Assembly (NCBI RefSeq): GCF_033568475.1
Contig: NC_133122.1
Coordinates: forward strand, 183,849,449 to 183,913,448
Length of the DNA stretch: 64,000 nt
From: Henckelia pumila
Taxonomy: Eukaryota; Streptophyta; Magnoliopsida; Lamiales; Gesneriaceae
Direction: 5' to 3'
Each line of letters opens with the position of its first letter. Position 1 is the first letter of the stretch. Made by a program: the position numbers and the translations under genes. The notes below the pieces were generated by a model. That model ran no database searches and had not been told where the DNA came from. It was given only the letters and a program-made list of their open reading frames with translations. Positions 1-12,150 of the stretch are shown piece by piece.

Positions 1-207
1 GTTCGAATCACATGGTCGGCGATTTTCATATTGGTCAGCTTCCGACCACTCGTCTTTATTGCTCTGTTGGAATCCCCATCTGTTGGTCCTCCAGAGATCA
101 TGTTAATAACTCTTTTCGCGGGAGGGGGTGGCCTTCGATTGTTACCTGGCTGGTTTTGATTTGGACGTTGAGGCTGATCCTGGGAAGGGTCAGACTTTTT
201 CCTTTTT
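1..207 (-). pseudogene. Ty3/gypsy gag-protease linker scrap, Tat-like
   Basis: Read on the minus strand, roughly positions 119 to 2 encode a short open stretch with the segment RVINMISGGPTDGDSNRA. I recognise this linker type from the region between Gag and protease of plant Tat/Athila-group Ty3 elements. No start or stop belongs to it and the window edge cuts it. It ends where LTR-like sequence begins near 211, so it may be the target into which the neighbouring LTR element inserted. Family placement rests on the motif alone. Confidence 0.55.
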
Positions 208-210
208 AAT

Positions 211-1093
211 ACGTCTGTACCTCAGTAATATACTCCTAGGTGCCCCGCATCTACGGTCCAACACTATAATTTAAAATACCCATGCATCAGTAATCATGCT
301 CTAAAATCCTTAACTAAGTTATTAAATATTCCATAATATTTTTAGGGAACTCGGACCATACTTGTGTCCATCTTCAGCCCGCTGATGGCGACTGACCTGC
401 AACTTGGGCACTACTCCGGAGACTGTCCGCGAAATCCCGGACCCGCCTAGGTGACTAGAAACACCTAAAAACACTACTAAAGAAGAGAGGAAGAAAGTTG
501 AAAGGTTCACCAAATGAGGCTCTCAGACCTCCTATTTATAGATGAAGTTCAGATGGTCCGAACTCCCCATTCGGATCATCCGATCTCTACATGTGAGCCA
601 CTTGTCCTGCCAAAACTTCGGATCATCCGATCTTTACCCTCGGACGGTCCGATCTCCTCTACGCATCCAATCAAATGCATGGATTCTATGCACCTGTTCT
701 GGTGACACATCGGGCTCCGATCCTTCTCTTTGGATCGTTCGATCCCAAAATAATACGGCATCCATGATGTCATTACAATAATTGATATTGGAAACATGTC
801 CGCCTTGAGTTCAAATTGTCCAAACTTGCAATCGGATCGTTCGATCCCTTCGCAGCTTCCGAACTCAAGCTACCCTTCCGAACTCAATTACTTCGGATCA
901 TCCGATCCTTGGTTTCGGATCTTTCGATCCCTCCGAGATCTAGAAACCCACTGGACCATTTTCAAGTGTTCTGAATTCATTTTTCAACTCCTTAGACTCA
1001 TAAGGAATTTTCTTAATCTATTTTTCCCCAATCTAAACACGATTACACCACTAATCAAGAATTAGATATTAATTTAGGATTCGGGTCACTAAA
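211..1093 (-). mobile_element. Degenerate LTR, left copy of minus-strand element A
   Basis: In reverse complement this matches, with many changes, the LTRs at 32469-33916 and 38949-40409. Shared blocks include the segment around 270-330 (catgcatcagtaatcatgctc), the leader at 345-500, a TATA box seen on plus as ctatttataga near 532, and a series of TCGGA-N3-TCCGA motifs at 545-940. It ends at cactaaa (about 1093), equivalent to the LTR start tgtagtg. It lacks the outer part of the full LTR beyond the point corresponding to 211. It is the 3' LTR of an element read right to left. Confidence 0.7.
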
Positions 1094-1112
1094 TTCTCTC
1101 TCTTCCCTTAAA
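1094..1112 (-). promoter_or_regulatory. Polypurine tract of element A
   Basis: On the minus strand this reads taagggaagagagagaat, next to the LTR start. It is preceded by a decayed version of the block 'tttcgaggacgaaat' that also precedes the LTR at 38949. Plus-strand priming would start here. It fixes the minus orientation of element A. Confidence 0.6.
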
Positions 1113-4100
1113 ATATTTTGTCTTCAAAATCTAGGGAAATCCTGATAATGTAACGCACAACCTAACTTATCACATTCACCAATAGCTCCGATCTAATCAA
1201 CATTTGACCGAATAGCCTTCGACCAATCAGACCCAGCAAAAACCTACATGGTTGATCCCTCACTGAAACACATCAATCTCAATGACAAGATTGAAGCCTA
1301 ACCTCGGTTCTAACTCCACTCTGCCATCGAGAACCCAAAGATAGCGTTGAAATCAATTTCCTGACAAATTTCTACTGCTGCAATTCAAAAATCCACTAGA
1401 ATATTAAACAGCACAACTAACGAAAATTATAATCATTGACAACTTTGAATGAAAATCTAACAGATCACTCAGAAATTTACGTCAAACTTTCTACACAATT
1501 AGTATTATTATGCAATTCCTGAGACTCCAACAGATCTCTAAGTACTGTTGATTATCAAAATAGCTGCTAACCATCTATTAACACGATCCCTATGATATCT
1601 AACCCGAATATCACGAGGTTCCTGTAGTATTCTAACTGCCCACCGGATACCAACTTTAACTAAAACAGCGACGCTGACTGCGAATCTTAGCGATGAAATT
1701 TCTTGCTAACACCATAACTTATCATCAACTATCTTCCAGATACGCACAATCTCTTCCACTATAATCTATCTACATCAACGAAAAGAGAAGACAGGATACA
1801 TGTATACTGTATCGCTAACTTTCCTGTCACTGTCATCGCATGGCGACCACATCGCTGCACATCACTCATTCTTATCTAAAAACTTTAGATTACCTTTCTA
1901 GTGGTATGATTACAATCATGCGGTATACTTGAACTTATTACGACCAGTCCTGATCCTAATACCTGAATCTCATTACTGAAGATGTCATCCAATTGATTCT
2001 ACTGGTCATCCTGCCACAGATAATAACAAAATCTTGACAATTTCCTAGCATCAAAGTACGTACCTTCAGTACTTATCCTGCCCGATGTTGTATCACATTC
2101 CCAAAAAAAAGGCCAACTTATGTAAACGGATGGCAAACTCTTTGTCGACCCCAAAATGTATTGCGATAACGTCGTTGTCCACAACCCTCTAACTTACAAA
2201 ATTATCAGGTCGTCGCCTTGTAAAATACACTACCATTAAGTCGAACGCTTAGATGGGTTAACACCATCATCGACATTAGTAGTCTATATCAAATGATCTC
2301 ATCTGACTCATTACTTGAGACAACATTTAGAACAATGTTGGTTATCCTGTCATTGATAACGAAAAATCCTTGTCAACTTGACTTACTAAGTGAGATGAAC
2401 AAAACTGGTCCAGCTCATGCCTTCACGAAGTCCTTAATACTTGCGGCAATCCAGCTAACTTCCGGATCGATTCCGATCGATTATAACACCTAAGTGGCTC
2501 ATCGCCTAAGCCATACACTTGGGAGATCAGTGACTACAATCCTTCCAGACCTTGAAAACGATAGGTCTCGACTGTTGTCTCATCCCACAATTACAAAAAT
2601 TGGTGTTAACCTGCTAATGTCCATCAAAACCCAAAATCACTTATCAGCTCACGGCCCAACGACAAACTCTTGAGAATATCGCTGGAAACGACTAAGAAAA
2701 TTACTCGGCTAATAGTCCCCATAACTGTCTCCCATTAACAACCTGGAACAACTACTTAATCTCATTTCCGCAAACTGGGTCAACCATTTCTAATACCAAG
2801 TGAATGCTCAGATCAAAATCTGTCATTTTCTAACAAGGAAGTACTATCCTGAAACGTTACTAAATCCTCATGTCTGCATTTATCGCCGATAATTTCAAAA
2901 ATGCTATCGGACTAAGACTATGACCACAAGAGTCAAACTGTAACCACTCCTCGTGATCAATAGAAACCCAAAAGTTCCGTCTCCTGCATTCTTGGAGATC
3001 TCCAAATGACTAGAGAATCCTGAATGCACATGAATCACTTTGTCATTTCGAGGCATTACCAAGGACCAACTCCTAATCATACCAGCTTATTGTACCGTCT
3101 CGAGTGCCTCTTGATTTCCCAAATCAGCACTGATTTGACTAAACTTATCGATCACGTTGATCCATTAGGGCTCACACTTAGCCTGACAGGATCAACCAAA
3201 TTTAGGTAATAATTTTCCAATCCTTGGTCACTGAAAACTTTCATGTCTTGATTTTGATCTTGCCGCCATAAGTATCCTAATTCCAAACATTTGGAATCAC
3301 AGGATTCCCTAACAGAGTTCATCATCACATCTCTGACAAATTCAGACATTACTCATGAGTAGTAACTTGCACTGATCTTGTACCAGCCTAGATCTACTAC
3401 TAAAAATTGTCCCCGTTAAGTAGGGAATGAATACCAATTTACGAACTCTTCCGTCGACACATTCATAATCCTAGGAATCATCTATTACCTTGGACAATCA
3501 CTGCCACAATGAAACCTCAAATCATATTTCTGACTTAGTCAGACGATAATCTCAATGAGCACCGATACTAGCCAATCTAATAACTAGATTTACCAATATA
3601 GTGATATGCCAATCAATCAATCCCTCAGCTCAAAATAATCACTTGTCTAGGAATATCCCTCCCAAGACTATTATGACCCAAAAATATCCTAGGACATAAT
3701 ACCAAAGATTAGTAGTTCCTTCTTCTAACCAAGTAAGATGATATCCACAAGTATCTATTGTCACAACCCTTGTTTCGGCGTGAATCTTGTCACCAGAACT
3801 ATCCCAGTCTAACTCAAGATAGACACTCTATCTAAGACTTAGTTCTGTCATTTTTCAATATCAAGGAATAACTCATGTCTATGACAATCCTGTCAAGAGA
3901 CAATCTTTCCTTCAGTACAAACCCAGTAACAAAGCCAATCCAAACAACTTGGTTATAACCGAAAATTCTACTAGTAGTTACACCCTTTCTATGACTGTGT
4001 AAAACATAGAAACCTAGCCTTCCCAACAATCTCATCTGGAATAAATCCTCCCAGATATACCAGTATAGGATCGCGCTTCCTCACCCATCTCAACTATCCC

Positions 4101-4837
4101 AACACAGTCCTCAGTACTTAGCATAACTCACCATCGTGCCCTTGATAAAAACCCATCATCACATGGCATCAACTCTACGAGGTCAATCCTATCAGTTGAT
4201 CTAGAAAACAACCTAGATAAATCATACAATAAATTGGTATGACTAAGGCTCCCGATGAAACACATCATCCCTGGCATAAATCCAAAAGTCACATACTTAC
4301 CCAACCATTATAGGAAAACGCCTAGAACTAATCACAAGGCAAGTACTTACAATCGAATTATTCAAAAGCCTATGAGTTACAATAATATTACACTAATAAA
4401 CTAAAAAAATCACTGAAATCATCTGTATAACCCAATATTGAAAATCATTAAACCACTGAACCAGGTTTAATACAATTCTTATTACAAACCCTTAGTTACA
4501 ACCACTAAAAAATTTCAATAATACAATGACTCAATTACTTACAACTGAAATACTGTTTATAAAAAATCTTAATGCAGTATTTAAAACCCAAGTATACGAG
4601 GAAATATTTCATTTCGTCTACTGATCTTTGAACTTGGGGTTTCTCATCTGTCTCTTCCAAGCATCAATACAAGCATGCATGCAGAACCTACCATGCACGA
4701 TCTTTAAAAGATCTTGCTAATCTACCGATTAGTTCACTATTATATGGTAAATTTCCTGGTGGATGAGATATGATCTTTATGACAATCTCTCCAACTGCTT
4801 ATGGAGAATCTTTATGATACATGTATATTCAACCTGG
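1113..4837 (-). mobile_element. Internal region of decayed LTR element A
   Basis: About 3.7 kb lies between the two LTR copies. I see no open frame longer than about 65 codons and no protease, reverse transcriptase or integrase motif on either strand. The stretch is a heavily mutated or non-autonomous interior. The related element at 33917-38948 is also without coding capacity, so the family may have moved with proteins supplied by other elements. No host gene is visible here. Confidence 0.5.
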
Positions 4838-5155
4838 TATCTTGGATAATACGTCCGTACCTCTAAGTAGAAATCCCAAGCACCCTAGCAACCTAGCAGT
4901 CCAGGTACTCTCAGTCCACGCCTATAAGCAATAATTACCATCACTTATAATACTCTAAAAGCCTTAAATAAGCTATCTCATATTCCCTAATCTCTTTAGG
5001 GATCCAAAGTTATACCTGCGTTCGTAGTCAGCCCTTTGATGACGATTGCCTCAAAACTTAGGCACAGTTCCGCTGTGACGCCACTATCGCTCCGCTACTT
5101 TCTGATTCCCAATAGGACGTCTCGAACTCTCTAGATCTGACTAGAAAGGGCTAAG

Positions 5156-5198
<43 letters not shown>

Positions 5199-5417
5199 AG
5201 AGGAATGAGCGAGTTGGAATGAGTCTTGGTTCCCATATTTATAGATGGAGATCGGAACGTCGGATCCTCGATCGGAACGTCCGATCCTGCCTACGGATCT
5301 TCTGATCGGTTCGAAACGTCCGATCGCCCCATCGAAGCTTCGGATCGATCTTGATGTAAATGCTTAATTTCTGTTAATTAGTCCCTTAATCATCTTATTT
5401 GGTTACGGGTTACTACC
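4838..5417 (-). mobile_element. Degenerate LTR, right copy of element A
   Basis: It matches 211-1093 and, in reverse complement, the LTRs at 32 and 39 kb. It begins at the same internal LTR point as the left copy (ataatacgtccgtacct, compare ataatacgtctgtacct at 209). It holds a GA microsatellite, a TATA box (plus atttatagat near 5240) and several TCGGA/TCCGA palindromes at 5251-5348. It ends at ggttactacca. As the 5' LTR it would have driven transcription leftwards. Confidence 0.6.
5159..5194. repeat. (GA)n microsatellite
   Basis: An almost pure GA run of about 35 bases lies inside the transcribed leader part of the right LTR of element A. The other LTR copies have only a short gagagaagagagg here, so the run expanded in this copy. 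Confidence 0.9.
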
Positions 5418-5440
5418 AGAATAAGCGCATAACATTGATC

Positions 5441-5548
5441 ATGGTACAATGGCAACGTCGAGTTGTTGAAGAGGCAACTTGGGAACTGGAGAGCCGGATA
5501 CGGACTGACTATCCTGATTTGTTTGCTGTATATTATGTTGATACATAG
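5441..5548 (+). pseudogene. C-terminal chromodomain tail of a chromovirus Pol
   Basis: The frame from 5441 reads MVQWQRRVVEEATWELE, then a stretch ending YPDLFAVYYVDT and a stop. The pattern VQW..R..EEATWE.E..I...YP.LF is the integrase-linked chromodomain end of plant chromoviruses of the Tekay/Del type. Everything upstream is missing: the fragment abuts the LTR end of element A at about 5417. It is followed by a decayed PPT region and LTR B, as expected for the 3' end of a plus-strand element. It shows that this LTR family belongs to a chromodomain-carrying Ty3 lineage. Confidence 0.7.
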
Positions 5549-6147
5549 TAAATGTATAATATCTTTTGAATAAACATGTGTACTCTTGTATCCTTGAGTT
5601 GTTACCTAGACTTAAATTCCGAGGAAAAATTGATTAAGTTGGCGAGAATATAGTAACCCGTACTCTGTTTTATTCTAATTAAATGTTAAACATGATTAAG
5701 GGTTACTAACTCAAGAAATCAAGGATTAAGCAAACTAATCCGAATAAAAGTTATAAATTGAATTTTATGTATTTCGGAAGATCCTAACTAAGTTCGATAG
5801 ATCCAAACTATATACAGTCCGAAAGCAACAAAGTCAACATGGTCAATTTTGAAAGCAAAGGTGTCGTTTGAAAGATCCGAACTCAAGATCAAAACGTCCT
5901 AATCCAGTCAGCCAAGTTGTCCATGAATAGTCACAAGGTGAACTAACATGTGGCATAGTTTGAACCACCCGAAATGACATATCGGAGCTTCCGATGATGT
6001 GTCATGATGACTAAGCAATGAACTGGACGCGTGTGAATGAATGCGAAGTTTGGAACCACCAAAGTCCCAATCGAAACTTCCGAACTCTGGCGTTCGAAAA
6101 TGTGACGAGCGTGCAAAGATTGGAGTTCGGAACTATTGATATTTGTC

Positions 6148-6155
6148 TATAAATA
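6148..6155 (+). promoter_or_regulatory. LTR TATA box
   Basis: tataaata within gtctataaatagggg, the same context as in the LTR copies at 32887 and 39379. It is the likely promoter of LTR B and lies just downstream of the palindrome cluster. Confidence 0.6.
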
Positions 6156-6807
6156 GGGGTCTTCAGACGAGATTTTAAACACAATTTCATAAGTTCCTTT
6201 TTTGATTCAGTCTATAAGTGAGGGTTCGAAGATATAGGTGAAGTGCTTTGGTAATAGCATCCAGTTGAGAGTAGAAACTAGGTTTTTGACATCAACGGAC
6301 TAACAACAGACGAAGATATGGTCCGAGAATCCTATTTAAATTTTAGGAGTATATGTCAGCTTAGTTAAGATTTTTAGATCATGCTTAGAGGTACGATGAA
6401 TATTTGACTGTAGGCTTGGAACCTAGACTCTGCTAGGCTTGATCTAATATTATAGGTATGTAAGTACTGATTGAGATTTTTAGCTAAGTATGCATGCTTA
6501 TGTGTTGTATTTATGTGCCATGATATATATTGTTTTACTGTTTTAAATACATTACATATGTGAACATACACGTTGAGCCGTATCTCCTTCGAGATAGTCT
6601 TTCTCGTAGGGTCGCTCATCCCCTACACCTGTTATATTGTCAGACATCTGGTGTTACCACATGGAGCGGAGACTGATACTACGGTGATCTAGACGAGTGT
6701 GTGAGCTAACTAGAGGACAGAGTCCCAGATGGTGCTACATACTCATTGACGCTTAGTTTGGGCAACTTGGTAGTTGAACAGTCACCCCATTCATCCCACA
6801 CTTCATG

Positions 6808-6810
<3 letters not shown>

Positions 6811-6855
<45 letters not shown>
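6811..6855. repeat. (TA)n microsatellite
   Basis: A pure alternating TA run of about 44 bases in the downstream half of LTR B. It is absent from the other copies of this LTR. Confidence 0.9.
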
Positions 6856-6858
<3 letters not shown>

Positions 6859-7218
6859 GTTCTATATACTCATATTTACGTACTGGACGTTAGTCGCTCA
6901 TGTTCTTGATATTGTCTTGGACACCCCATTCCACGAAAAGGTCTCAGGTTGGATGGAACGGGTGGAACAAAGCAAAGTTAGTTGCAGGTTCTAGAGATGC
7001 CAGAAATGACCTGCTACAATCAGTTTCATTTGTATATATTGGGCATATACACTTGGGTTTGTAATACCGGTTGTATTCCGCTGATTTATCTTGTAAACAG
7101 TTGGTTTTAAGTTTCCACAATAAATTTTGTTAAATTTGAATAATCATTGTTATTTTATATTAAGTTGATTGCATGCTTAAAACTGCTAGTTAGTAGGTGA
7201 TCTGGGCGGGTCACTACA

Positions 7219-8953
7219 AATGGTGTACATCATCGAGTATGTTCCGATGAGGATTTGTTTCAGAGACAACCGAAACTCAAGCACAACATACCACGTGTCC
7301 TAGTCCTCTTTGCAAAAATAGTACTAAGATAGTGGAACAATTTGAGTGTTGTCGAGTATTCTTCTCAACTTATTTATTTCCACCAACTTAATTTGGCTTT
7401 ATGATCTTCAACATCTTAGACTGAATAGAAGATGTTCAGAAGACTTGATCTGATCTAGTCTGATTGTCTCCTAAATTGATTTGATATATGTTGGAGGGTT
7501 GTTCTATTCAAAACGTCAGACCAAAATGTATATTTGGTTTTAATTAACTGATATGCTCGATTGCTGCAAAAATATCATCACTAAAATTAAGACGAACATA
7601 TATCTATATTTATATCTATTTAATAAAAATATGGCAAACCCGTCGAGACATGAGTAATTTTTCATGTGATCAATATTTTAAAGAAAATGTTATTAATTAA
7701 AAAAATGATGATATAAATTGAGGATTCATATTAATTTACACAGTATGTTTTTAAAAAAATTACCTTTGTATTTTATTTTAAGAAAAACTTTTAAATATAT
7801 TTTAAATAATTTTATAATTTCAAAATAAACGCCAAAACATCGTGTAATCTTTAACGTAGGGCAAACAAAAATATGAATAACCGAACCGATCGATCAAGTT
7901 TTATGACTGATCGAACCGACTGAAGTTTTTTTAACAAAACCGACTAAACCGAACCGATAAACAATCGGTTTTCGACCAAAATAACCGAATTTTTTATTAA
8001 ACAAAACAGTAAAATCATCAACCAGAATATGGCAACTGAAATACAATAATACATAATTCGATCAAAAAAATGCTCAGCATTTTACGATAAAAAAATTAAC
8101 ATACCAAAGCACAATCATCTCAAATCCTTAAAGCAAATCATTTCCATACATAAATATAAACACTAAAAATCATAAAATCGAAGAGAATGGGGAAGAAATC
8201 TAATTGACCGCAAACCAATTGTTCTTCAATTTCCTATCTTTTCGAGAAATCAAAGTTGATATAGTTCGTAAGGGAGAAAGTAAGGGTTTAAAACCTACCA
8301 ATGTTACGTGCGTGCCTTAACCATAAATTTGCATGAAAATCTTGCCCCTCAGTAGACGATGTGAAGCGAAGTGCCGAAAATGAGGATGAATTCTGCTATG
8401 AGAAATTAGGGTGCGACAAATCGAAAAAAGTTAAGGGCCTATTATGTCTAAATAAAATATTCATGGGTATATTATGTCTAAAGCCCAACATAAATAAAAG
8501 TCCTTGGAGAGGAAAGTTAAGGGCCTAATATTTTATAAAAAAATAAAAAAAAATATCGATTTAATGAGTTTAACCGATATATTTTAAAAAAAATCGAAAC
8601 CAAACTGACTAAACCAATTTGACCAATATTTTTTAAAAACAAAACCGATCAACCGAAAAACCAAATCAAATTTTCGCTTTTTCCAATTCGATCGATTTTT
8701 TCGATTTGATCAAAAAGACTTTGAAAAGCGTGAAATTCTAAAAATTTTCACACACCTGTCAAAGAGGAGTGGCCACGCGTTGAGCTATGGCAACGCAGAA
8801 TGTTCGAATGGCTGATTCACAGTTTCTCAAGTGCCATTTTATTCTCATCTCTATTACAGATGTCCACTACTTGTAATAAAAAATACATAAATATGATAAC
8901 ATATACCACATATTTGAGAAGCGAACGCCGAATAACGTGCCTTATCTCGAAGC
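7219..8953. other. Non-genic AT-rich DNA with a dispersed-repeat pair
   Basis: No supportable gene. Two stretches rich in aaccga/tcggtt words, at about 7880-7990 and 8560-8710, frame an AT-rich middle. Such words are typical of ends of non-autonomous plant transposons, but I could not place clean terminal repeats or a target duplication. A phrase 'attatgtctaaa' is repeated near 8440 and 8470. The last 200 bases should contain the promoter of the gene at 8954. Confidence 0.4.
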
Positions 8954-9409
8954 ATGTTTAGCATTGTAAAAACATTACGAGCGCAGACCCCATCTCCTCT
9001 TGTTCCATCATATCCGCAAAAGATTATCAGCAAAGCCTCCATAATCCGATACGCTCAAGCCGCAGCCGGACCCGCGGAAGAATCTGAGAAAATGGAGAAA
9101 CCCAAAACCGAGAAAGGGTTGGTATATATAATAGATGCATATATATGTGATCCATCCCATATGTTTAATTTTGTGATCTGTTAATATGTATGTATATTGC
9201 TTCATGTGTGATATAGGGACACGATGAGTCATTCGTTTGGAGAAGCGTACGCGACGAGGTCCGAGGAAGAAGGTTTCGGGGGAGTCTATGCACAGAACCA
9301 GACCCTGTCTAAAGAAGAGGAGGAAGATAAAGTTGTTCATGATCAGAATCAAGGGAGTGAAGTTAAGGAGAAGGAAAGAGGTAGAAACCAGAGCAAGCCA
9401 GCATCTTGA
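8954..9409 (+). CDS. Small conserved-looking protein, two exons, function unknown
   Basis: Exons are 8954-9117 and 9217-9409, separated by a 99-bp GT-AG intron (gttggtat...gatatag). They join in frame to 118 aa. The first exon starts MFSIVKTLRAQTPSPLVPSY. It is basic, rich in Ser, Ala and Arg and free of acidic residues for about 40 positions, as in mitochondrial or plastid presequences. The second exon contains MSHSFGEAYATRSEEEGFGG and then a highly charged Glu/Lys/Gln tail, probably disordered. The splice join reads EKGDTMSHSFGE. I do not recognise a characterised family. The compact SFGE-YATRSEEEGFGG block is the part most likely to be conserved. Codon use and clean splice sites argue for a real gene. 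There is no evidence for a function. An ATG-initiated ORF confined to exon 2 (9224) is the alternative. Confidence 0.7.
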
Positions 9410-10640
9410 AAAGTTTTTGTTGATGATGAACAATAACTGATCGTATATATATACATATGCTGCTATCTGTACTTTTTTTATTGTTTGTTTCTTTTTCTGT
9501 TTTTTTTTTCCTGGAATTTTATTTGTTTTCTATGTTTACATATATTATGCAATAATGTAGTGGTTTAATTGTAATAATTATCATGTTTCCAAAAGTGGTC
9601 TCCCGAGTTTTCTAAGTTATTGTAACGATAGCGGAGACGCTGGAGTGGAAATATGTATTTTGCATATTTTGGCTTTAATTCGATAGTTGTTTACCGATAT
9701 ATGCGTATAGTATATTGCTATGTAAAATTAGAAGAACCGAAAGATTATTGGGGGTTGCTTGCAATGCATATTTTATCATGATTTGGTGTATTCGGGGTGT
9801 TTATATATATTTGTAGTCACTTATTTAGGTAATTGGTAGTCATAGAAATATGGAAAAATTGTTTTTTCGCATCTTTTTCGATTTCAGTTTTTAAAATTTG
9901 AGTTTTAGTTGTTTATTTATTTTTATTTTTTTGTAATTTTAGTCTTTTTTCGACGTGGCGTTGACGTGATATAAATGTAGTGCTGATGCGAAAATGATGT
10001 GTACAGTGTTACATAAATATTTTCGAATAAAAAGATTGAAATTACTAAAAATTGGAATATGCATGATTAAAATTTAAATATGTTAAATATGAAAACATAG
10101 AGTGTTAACATTGTAAAGTTATAAATATACAAAAATAAATTTGCAGTTTTATCAAATAATATTTGATGATGCTATTTAAACCAAGTTATATATGTATATT
10201 TCAAATGGTTAAAAACTTTTGGGTAGTTTTGTGCCAAGATTAAATTTCAATGCAAGATTACTATGCGTTTTAAAAGAGAAATTTCTTTCATTTGTGTGAC
10301 ATTACTTCATTTAATTATTAAATGGTAAAAATGTATAGGTTTTAATTGTAGAGACTGATGAAAAATATGATTTTAATATATTTCAAAAAATTAATACAAT
10401 AAATGTTTATATACAAATATGATTTTAATACATTTCAAAGAATTAATAAAATAAATGTTTATATACAACTAGAACTAATGAGAATGACAAAAAATTTTAA
10501 GAGATGAGTCATTTTTTTGAGACGAATTTTTTATGAGTTATTTATTGAAAAATATTACATTTTATGTCAAAAGTATTACTTATTATTATAAATATGATAA
10601 GGTTGATCGCTCTTACAAATGAGACCGTCTCACAGAATTG
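9410..10640. other. AT-rich intergenic DNA
   Basis: This holds the 3' end of the small gene and then AT-rich sequence with no gene I can support. Two direct repeats occur, annotated separately. The stretch 10500-10636 ends in gagaccgtctcacaga, a motif often seen at ends of plant non-autonomous DNA elements; I could not define the other end. Confidence 0.5.
10372..10468. repeat. Tandem duplication, about 49 bp
   Basis: gattttaatatatttcaaa... is followed directly by gattttaatacatttcaaa..., both running on to aaatgtttatatacaa. Two imperfect copies differ at a few positions. Confidence 0.8.
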
Positions 10641-10647
10641 TTATTTA

Positions 10648-10760
10648 ATTAGAATAAAAGAAAATATAATATAATATACAAAATATATATAAAAAATAAA
10701 TAACAATTAGAATAAAAGAAAATATAATATAATATACAAAATATATATAAAAAATAAAAT
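10648..10760. repeat. Tandem duplication, 58 bp
   Basis: attagaataaaagaaaatat... recurs at 10706 with essentially no change over more than 50 bases. The near identity points to a recent slippage or unequal exchange event. It lies beside the 3' edge of the copia fragment. Confidence 0.85.
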
Positions 10761-10811
10761 ATACAAAACATAATATAGAATATATGTCAAGATATAGAAT
10801 AAATTCTAATA

Positions 10812-12150
10812 GGTCCCCTCAAGATGATGAACTCGTTGAGATACCAATCTTAGAACGAAGTAGACGCAAGCGAGCACTGGGAAACAGTTTCGTCAAAACA
10901 TCCGTTAGCTGGTTAGAGGACGAGACATGAGAAATATGAATTTGATTACTTTGAACTAGCTCACGAACAAAGTGATAATCCAAGGCAATATGTTTCATGC
11001 GAGAATGAAAAACAGGATTTGCACATAGATAAGTGGCTCTAATATTGTCACAGTAGATAGAAAGTGGGGAAGACCCAACAGGAATCCAAGTTCAACAAGT
11101 AGTGATCGAACTCATTGTAATTCACCAGCCGCAGAAGCGATGACACGATATTCTGCCTCAATAGACGAGCGAGCAACATACCCTTGCTTTTTAGAGCTCC
11201 ACGAGATAGATTGAAACCCAAGAACACAATATAGGCATCAATGAAAGTGCGATCATCAAGATCACCAGCCCAATTTTTGCATCATGTACAATAGGCAAGT
11301 AGAGACGGAGAACTATGCTGCCGAAGGAGAAGTACATAGGATCGCTTACCATTAAATTAAAGCAGAAGACGTTTGGCACCACCCCAGTGGAGAGAAGAAT
11401 GAGAGCGCATGAACTGAGATAGCTTGTTAACAGCAAAGGCCGAGTAAACGATAGACACTGCAGACTCCCCACTGTGTGACGATACAAAGTGGCATCGGCC
11501 GATGGAGATCCATCCAACAGATACAGAGCAGAAGATGATGCCATATGGGATTGAACTGGCTTGGAGTCAGCCATGTTCGTCCTGGTGAGAATATCAAGAA
11601 GATACTTTTTTTGCGACAGACAAAGGCCCCCTGCACAGAAATCAACCTCAACACCTAGAAAATATGACAAGGAACCCATATCCTTGACAAAGAAACGATC
11701 GCTTAAGCGATCTATGAAGTCCTGGAGAGCACCAAAATCACCCCCTTTGAGAATCAGATCAACATAAACAAGTAGATGCATAGTAGTGCTGCCACAACGA
11801 TAAATAAATAGAGATGTGTCAGCTAGAGAACAAGTGAAGCCAACACTAAGCACAAATTGACGAAGCATGGTGTACCAGGTGCATGGCGCCTGCTTGAGGC
11901 CATAGATCGCCTTGTTAATCTTACATACATACGAGGGAAGTGAGTCATCAATGAAATTAGGAGGTTGAGCCATATAAACACAATCATCTAATTGACCCTG
12001 TAGAAAGACATTATTCACATCCATTTGTTGAAAATACCACCCATTAGAAACTTCCAGAGACAACAAGATACAAACAGTAATAGGCTTCGCAACAGGACTG
12101 AAGGTGCTAGAGTAATCAAGACCCGGATGCTGATGAAAACCCTCCGCAAC
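10812..12150 (-). pseudogene. Ty1/copia reverse transcriptase and RNase H, broken
   Basis: The minus-strand frame at 12066-11191 shows copia RT signatures in order: QQMDVNNVFLQG, VYMAQPP, then INKAIYGLKQAPCTWY, and FVKDMGSLSYFLGVEV. The catalytic YVDD box reads YVDL, so the second essential Asp is lost. After LYRHTVGSLQ the expected RNase H connection goes out of frame. RNase H-like sequence continues to about 10812 (plus-strand ctcgttgagataccaatctt). Frame breaks also occur near 12080-12150. The open part is about 290 codons, far shorter than an intact Pol. Integrase remains upstream at 12948-13232. No LTR is recognisable at either end. It is a dead fragment. Confidence 0.85.

Larger units (their letters stand above)
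5649..7218 (+). mobile_element. LTR B, 3' LTR of a truncated chromovirus
   Basis: It starts at tatagtaacccg (a mutated tgtagtgacccg) and ends at gggcgggtcactaca. It is about 1.57 kb, against 1.45-1.46 kb for the copies at 32 and 39 kb. It shares the TATA box, the block ttaggagtatatgtcagcttag near 6345, the gtaggcttggaacctag block near 6410, and the final cgggtcactaca. TCGGA/TCCGA motifs occur at 5770-6140 but are eroded. A TA microsatellite at 6811-6855 lies within it. No matching 5' LTR is present. Confidence 0.75.
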
